Below are positions 8,377 to 8,713 of a stretch of 8,713 bases of DNA, piece by piece. Positions within the stretch are counted from its first letter, which is position 1. The number at the start of each line of letters is the position of its first letter. The notes below the pieces were generated by a model. The model worked only from the letters and a program-made list of their open reading frames with translations, did no database searches and was not told where the DNA came from. The DNA is taken from NCBI GenBank assembly GCA_938039305.1, contig CALHUZ010000218.1, positions 1-8,713 on the forward strand. Direction: 5' to 3'. The translations under genes and the position numbers were made by a program. Origin of the DNA: an uncultured Saprospiraceae bacterium. Lineage in GTDB: Bacteria > Bacteroidota > Bacteroidia > Chitinophagales > Saprospiraceae.

Positions 8377-8397
8377 GCTTGTCTTAATTAAGAAAGC
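8377..8397. promoter_or_regulatory. Near-palindrome upstream of the lepB-like promoter, possible operator
   Basis: The core CTTAATTAAG (8383-8392) is a perfect 10-nt palindrome. Flanks extend the symmetry: GCTT-g-T on the left against AAAGC on the right, with one extra G at 8381. There is no loop, so a dimeric DNA-binding protein fits better than an RNA hairpin. It is centred about 30 nt upstream of the -7 box at 8417-8424. AT-rich palindromes also occur by chance. Confidence 0.3.
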
Positions 8398-8416
8398 TAT
8401 AACAGGCAGCCTTTTC

Positions 8417-8424
8417 TATATTTG
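8417..8424 (+). promoter_or_regulatory. Candidate -7 box for the lepB-like gene
   Basis: TATATTTG, followed by C, matches the Bacteroidota -7 consensus TAnnTTTG. A start of transcription a few bases downstream would leave about 20 nt before the GTG at 8451, a normal leader length. A matching -33 TTTG was not found at the usual distance. Confidence 0.45.
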
Positions 8425-8450
8425 CGCTATTAAATCATAAAGCCTTAACT

Positions 8451-8713
8451 GTGACGATCCTTTTATTTCTTCTACTTGCTATCATATTGACTTCAGGAAG
8501 TTTGTATATGCTTTTCCCTAAGCTTGGACTACCAGCATGGAAGGGAGCAGTCCCTGTCTTAAACTATATGGCGATAGCTGAAAAGGTTGGGCGTTCAAAA
8601 TGGTATGGTTTTCTATCTATCGTGCCTGTACTCAACATTTTCATAGTTACTGGCCTTAGCGTAGCGCTTATCAGAAGCTTTGACAAGTTCTCTCTCAAGG
8701 ATGCTGCATTAGG
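8451..8713 (+). CDS. lepB: Probable signal peptidase I, N-terminal membrane part (partial, runs off the right edge)
   Basis: The frame is open from a TAA at 8400-8402 to the window end; from GTG at 8451 it gives 87 codons. Residues 2-22 are strongly hydrophobic (TILLFLLLAIILTSGSLYML). The motif FPKLGLPAWKGAVPVLNY follows at 22-39, then a second hydrophobic stretch at about 52-74 (YGFLSIVPVLNIFIVTGL) and RSFDKFSLKDAAL. This order of helix, an (F)xKxGxPxWKAxxPxxN loop and a second helix is the N-terminal extension I know from Bacteroidota signal peptidase I, a membrane serine protease with a Ser-Lys dyad that removes Sec signal peptides outside the inner membrane. The catalytic residues lie beyond the window, so a DUF5684-type membrane protein without the protease is an alternative. 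No ATG occurs upstream; ATG at 8508 (codon 20), preceded by AGGAAG, would delete the first helix, so GTG is preferred. It is transcribed away from the surface-protein gene. Confidence 0.7.
   Translation, partial: MTILLFLLLAIILTSGSLYMLFPKLGLPAWKGAVPVLNYMAIAEKVGRSKWYGFLSIVPVLNIFIVTGLSVALIRSFDKFSLKDAAL

Larger units (their letters stand above)
7899..8450. other. Divergent intergenic region between the 1418-residue gene and the lepB-like gene
   Basis: This 552-nt region carries the long, structured leader of the minus-strand gene (7899 to about 8120), an AT-rich core (about 8150-8275) and the plus-strand promoter area of the lepB-like gene (about 8377-8450). I checked both strands for small genes in 8280-8450. 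On the minus strand only frames of a few codons follow ATGs, with no plausible product. No tRNA-like or terminator structure was seen. Confidence 0.65.

Overview
The window looks like a piece of a Bacteroidota chromosome, most likely from the class Saprospiria (a Saprospira, Lewinella or Haliscomenobacter relative). The reasons are: low G+C; very large secreted proteins rich in Asp, Asn, Thr and Cys; a C-terminal type IX secretion (T9SS) sorting domain; SdrD B-like and DUF11-like modules; a dockerin repeat next to a cohesin-like fold; TAnnTTTG promoter boxes; and a signal peptidase I with the N-terminal membrane extension typical of Bacteroidota. The genus is an inference.

Layout. Positions 1-3272 (minus strand) hold the N-terminal 1090 codons of a giant surface protein. 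It reads without a stop off the left edge, so its C-terminus is outside the window. Positions 3273-3641 are intergenic: a structured leader and a promoter for that gene, an AT-rich stretch, and a strong minus-strand terminator for the next gene. Positions 3642-7898 (minus strand) hold a complete 1418-residue T9SS-exported, multi-domain surface protein. Positions 7899-8450 are a divergent intergenic region with a long structured leader for the 1418-residue gene, candidate promoters in both directions and a near-palindrome. From 8451 to the right edge (plus strand) lies the first 87 codons of a probable signal peptidase I (lepB), starting at GTG.

How the genes relate. The two minus-strand genes are in tandem but appear to be separate transcription units: a terminator follows the 1418-residue gene and a candidate promoter precedes the second gene. 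Both encode Sec-exported surface or extracellular proteins built from beta-sandwich modules; adhesion or matrix roles are plausible but not shown. Signal peptidase I would remove Sec signal peptides in general, and its position here need not mean a dedicated link.

I found no tRNA, rRNA, CRISPR array, insertion sequence or phage gene. Nothing clearly amounts to a new defence or regulatory system. The items most worth checking are a possible RBS-sequestering leader, the dockerin plus cohesin-like pair in one exported polypeptide, and a palindrome positioned like an operator ahead of the lepB-like gene.
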